A stretch of 7,434 nt of DNA, taken from positions 1 to 7,434 of the forward strand of contig PIXU01000290.1 of NCBI GenBank assembly GCA_003601795.1. Reading direction: 5' to 3'. Shown here piece by piece: positions 6,045 through 7,434 of the stretch (the stretch's first letter is position 1; each line of letters starts with the position of its first letter). The position numbers were made by a program, and so were the translations under genes. The stretch is from Candidatus Methanophagales archaeon. GTDB lineage: Archaea > Halobacteriota > Syntropharchaeia > Alkanophagales > Methanospirareceae. The notes under the pieces were generated by a model. It was not told the origin of the DNA. It did no database searches and worked only from the letters and a program-made list of their open reading frames with translations.

Positions 6045-7069
6045 TTCTCTTCCTCGTAAAAGAAGTCGCTGCATAGAGGGTCCTCAGCGAGGTAATCGCC
6101 GGTATCGAGATATGCCCGCACGCGACATCCACCACAGATATCGCGATGCTTACAGCGGGCGCATCTGCCTTTCACTTCTCTATTCCTGAGCGAAGTAAAT
6201 ACCCTGGAATTGATTATCTCACGAAGCCCCTGCTCCCTTATGTTGCCCGCTTTCACATCCAGTAGCGGACATGGTACAACATCGCCATTCGGCTTGATAG
6301 AGAGCATACCCGTTGCAGCACGACAGCCTGGTAGCTCGGAGAAGAAGAAATCGGGCACAAAAAGCCCTTCTTCCGCCTTACGCCTCAATATCACCCAGTA
6401 TTGTGATGCCTGTGTTGTGCATATCTCAATTCTATCTCCTATTCTGCTCTGTTCCTCATATAACAGCATCAGATTCTTTGCATACTCAACGCTGCTGAGT
6501 TCGCTTGCAGGCATCCTCTCTTTTCCCCTGCCCAGTGCGATATAGTGGAAGAACCTGCACTGCCTGGCACCCAGTTCCAGTGCTGTATTGATTATTGCTG
6601 TGGTCTCTTCTTCGTTCTGTTTCATTATACAGGGGTCAATCACGAGGCTCATACCTGCTTCCCTACACGCTTGCGCAGCCTTCACCGCTTTATCGTATAC
6701 GCCTGCACCTCTGATCATATCATGTGTCTTCGATGTACCATCAATAGGGATAATAACCTCATCAACACCTGCTTTTTTCAACCGATATGCTATCTGCTCG
6801 TTGAGCATTGTGCCATTAGAAGCGAGTGTGAGGTGCAAGCCCCGCTCCTTCGCATACGATATGATTGTGAAGATGTCATCCCGCATCAGGGGCTCACCAC
6901 CGCCAAGGGTGAGATTTACCTTCGCTCCCAGGACACGTGCGATCTCATCTATGAGCGCAAAAGCTTCCTCTGTACTGAGTTCTTCGTCCAGAGGCGTGCC
7001 GGCACCGTAATAGCAATGCATGCATCGGAGATTACAAGCTCGCGTAACGTTCCAGTTAATGCTATACAC
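6041..7069 (-). CDS. Radical SAM/SPASM protein, NirJ/AhbC/AhbD/PqqE-like
   Basis: A 342-residue enzyme with the radical SAM cluster CNLRCMHC (C12, C16, C19) and GGGEPL (SAM-binding). LASNGTML and DGTSKTHDMIRG are family strands. The C-terminal SPASM domain holds C249, C267, C303, C306, C312, C315 and C333, enough for auxiliary Fe-S clusters. Proteins with this architecture modify peptides or tetrapyrroles. FFHYIALGRGKE resembles the matching region in NirJ/Ahb proteins of heme d1 and archaeal heme synthesis. A heme role would suit an organism making multiheme cytochromes, but no other heme gene or peptide precursor is visible, so the substrate is open. The start is GTG 7067-7069: an in-frame TGA lies two codons upstream, and no alternative precedes the cluster. 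It is the first gene of the operon, directly behind a TATA-like element. Confidence 0.85.
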   Translation of the reverse strand: MYSINWNVTRACNLRCMHCYYGAGTPLDEELSTEEAFALIDEIARVLGAKVNLTLGGGEPLMRDDIFTIISYAKERGLHLTLASNGTMLNEQIAYRLKKAGVDEVIIPIDGTSKTHDMIRGAGVYDKAVKAAQACREAGMSLVIDPCIMKQNEEETTAIINTALELGARQCRFFHYIALGRGKERMPASELSSVEYAKNLMLLYEEQSRIGDRIEICTTQASQYWVILRRKAEEGLFVPDFFFSELPGCRAATGMLSIKPNGDVVPCPLLDVKAGNIREQGLREIINSRVFTSLRNREVKGRCARCKHRDICGGCRVRAYLDTGDYLAEDPLCSDFFYEEEK

Positions 7070-7070
7070 T

Positions 7071-7118
7071 TCTCACTCTATTATTTATTCTGTTTGCTAT
7101 AAAATAAAGTGAGTGAGA
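7071..7118. promoter_or_regulatory. Divergent promoter region with TATA box and flanking inverted repeat
   Basis: The gap between the operon and the membrane-protein gene contains CTATAAAATAAAG. On the plus strand, TATAAAATA (7098-7106) would place a transcript start near 7125-7132, close to the plus-strand gene. On the minus strand the same bases read TTTATTTTATAG, placing a start near 7075, just ahead of GTG 7069. TCTCACT (7071-7077) and AGTGAGA (7112-7118) form a perfect 7-bp inverted repeat around it, a possible regulator site. Which direction is used, or both, cannot be decided from sequence. Confidence 0.5.
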
Positions 7119-7143
7119 TACTCCTGTGGACGTATGGAATGGC

Positions 7144-7434
7144 ATGAATGCGAGACTACTGCTGCTATTGCTGGTACTTGCTGTTATAACTCTGACAGCA
7201 TCCTTCTTCTCGCACCTCGCTTCTCTCGCTGCAGCACTAATATTTACCCTATTCCTGCCCGGGTATGTAATCGTAGAGTCCTGCTTCAAATACCTGAATA
7301 TCCATGAGAAGCTGCTATTATCCCCTTTACTCAGCGTTATGGTCTCCACACAGCTCATATACGCTCTGTCGCTCATCCTTGGCTATACCAGACAGACGAT
7401 TATCATAGCCTTCTTCCTTATGCTTATGCTTATG
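7144..7434 (+). CDS. DUF1616-like integral membrane protein, N-terminal part (3' end outside window)
   Basis: The frame stays open to the right edge, giving 97 residues. It begins MNARLLLLLLVLAV and is very hydrophobic, with membrane segments at about residues 4-20, 25-46 and 58-80, and a fourth starting near 86. LFLPGYVIVESCF (36-48), then NIHEKLLLS and LSLILGYT, match the arrangement of archaeal DUF1616 membrane proteins (LPGY, then ERLALS, then LNYT). Some of these are linked to surface glycan or protein export, but the function is not established. ATG 7144 is the chosen start; an in-frame GTG at 7126 is possible and would fit a leaderless transcript from the TATA element. An in-frame TGA at 7114-7116 limits extension. 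It is divergent from the radical SAM operon, so joint function is not implied. Confidence 0.75.
   Translation, partial: MNARLLLLLLVLAVITLTASFFSHLASLAAALIFTLFLPGYVIVESCFKYLNIHEKLLLSPLLSVMVSTQLIYALSLILGYTRQTIIIAFFLMLMLM

Noticed and set aside
6545..7102. A plus-strand open frame of 185 codons opposite the SPASM gene
   Set aside because: It is antisense to conserved radical SAM motifs and has no recognisable domain.
7062..7376. A minus-strand frame overlapping the divergent promoter and the start of the membrane-protein gene
   Set aside because: It covers the promoter region and the antisense of a clear transmembrane N-terminus, and has no family signature.

Overview
The window looks like archaeal DNA, most likely from the methanogen/ANME side of the Euryarchaeota. 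The main evidence is an intact tiaS (archaeal tRNA-Ile2 agmatidine synthetase) next to cofG (F420 deazaflavin synthesis). Other support comes from short intergenic gaps with Shine-Dalgarno motifs, an archaeal-type TATA box, and a secreted multiheme c-type cytochrome end rich in N-glycosylation sequons. A species cannot be named from sequence alone.

Layout. Positions 2-502 (+) are the 3' end of a multiheme cytochrome c that enters from the left. Positions ~503-2655 are a debris zone, visibly more AT-rich than the rest. It holds a decayed transposase relic (560-1112, +), a small hairpin (1157-1173), a SAM-dependent methyltransferase (1204-1893, -) and a frameshifted, double-ended fragment of a type I restriction-modification M subunit, hsdM (1906-2623, -). 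Positions 2656-7069 are a tight four-gene operon on the minus strand. In transcription order it encodes a radical SAM/SPASM enzyme, a second radical SAM protein with a winged-helix-like domain and a Lys-Gly tail, CofG, and TiaS. Junctions are a 4-nt ATGA overlap, a 1-nt gap and a 10-nt gap. Positions 7070-7143 are a divergent promoter region, and 7144-7434 (+) is the start of a DUF1616-like membrane protein that runs off the right edge.

How it fits together. The operon makes at least one cofactor intermediate (FO, the F420 chromophore precursor) and one tRNA modification (agmatidine at C34), plus two radical SAM enzymes of uncertain substrate. The SPASM protein resembles the NirJ/AhbC/AhbD/PqqE group, so a heme-related role is possible but unproven. 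The main unusual points are: (1) the hsdM relic is recognisable across at least five reading-frame segments and carries a triplicated 7-bp repeat where the family needs only one copy; (2) it ends exactly where the methyltransferase Shine-Dalgarno begins; (3) the methyltransferase is longer than its first standard start codon suggests and seems to begin at ACG; and (4) low-complexity Gly/Lys-Gly tails end two of the operon proteins. I see no CRISPR array, tRNA or rRNA. No clearly new defence or metabolic system is demonstrated; the three-radical-SAM operon and the hsdM/methyltransferase junction are the best leads.
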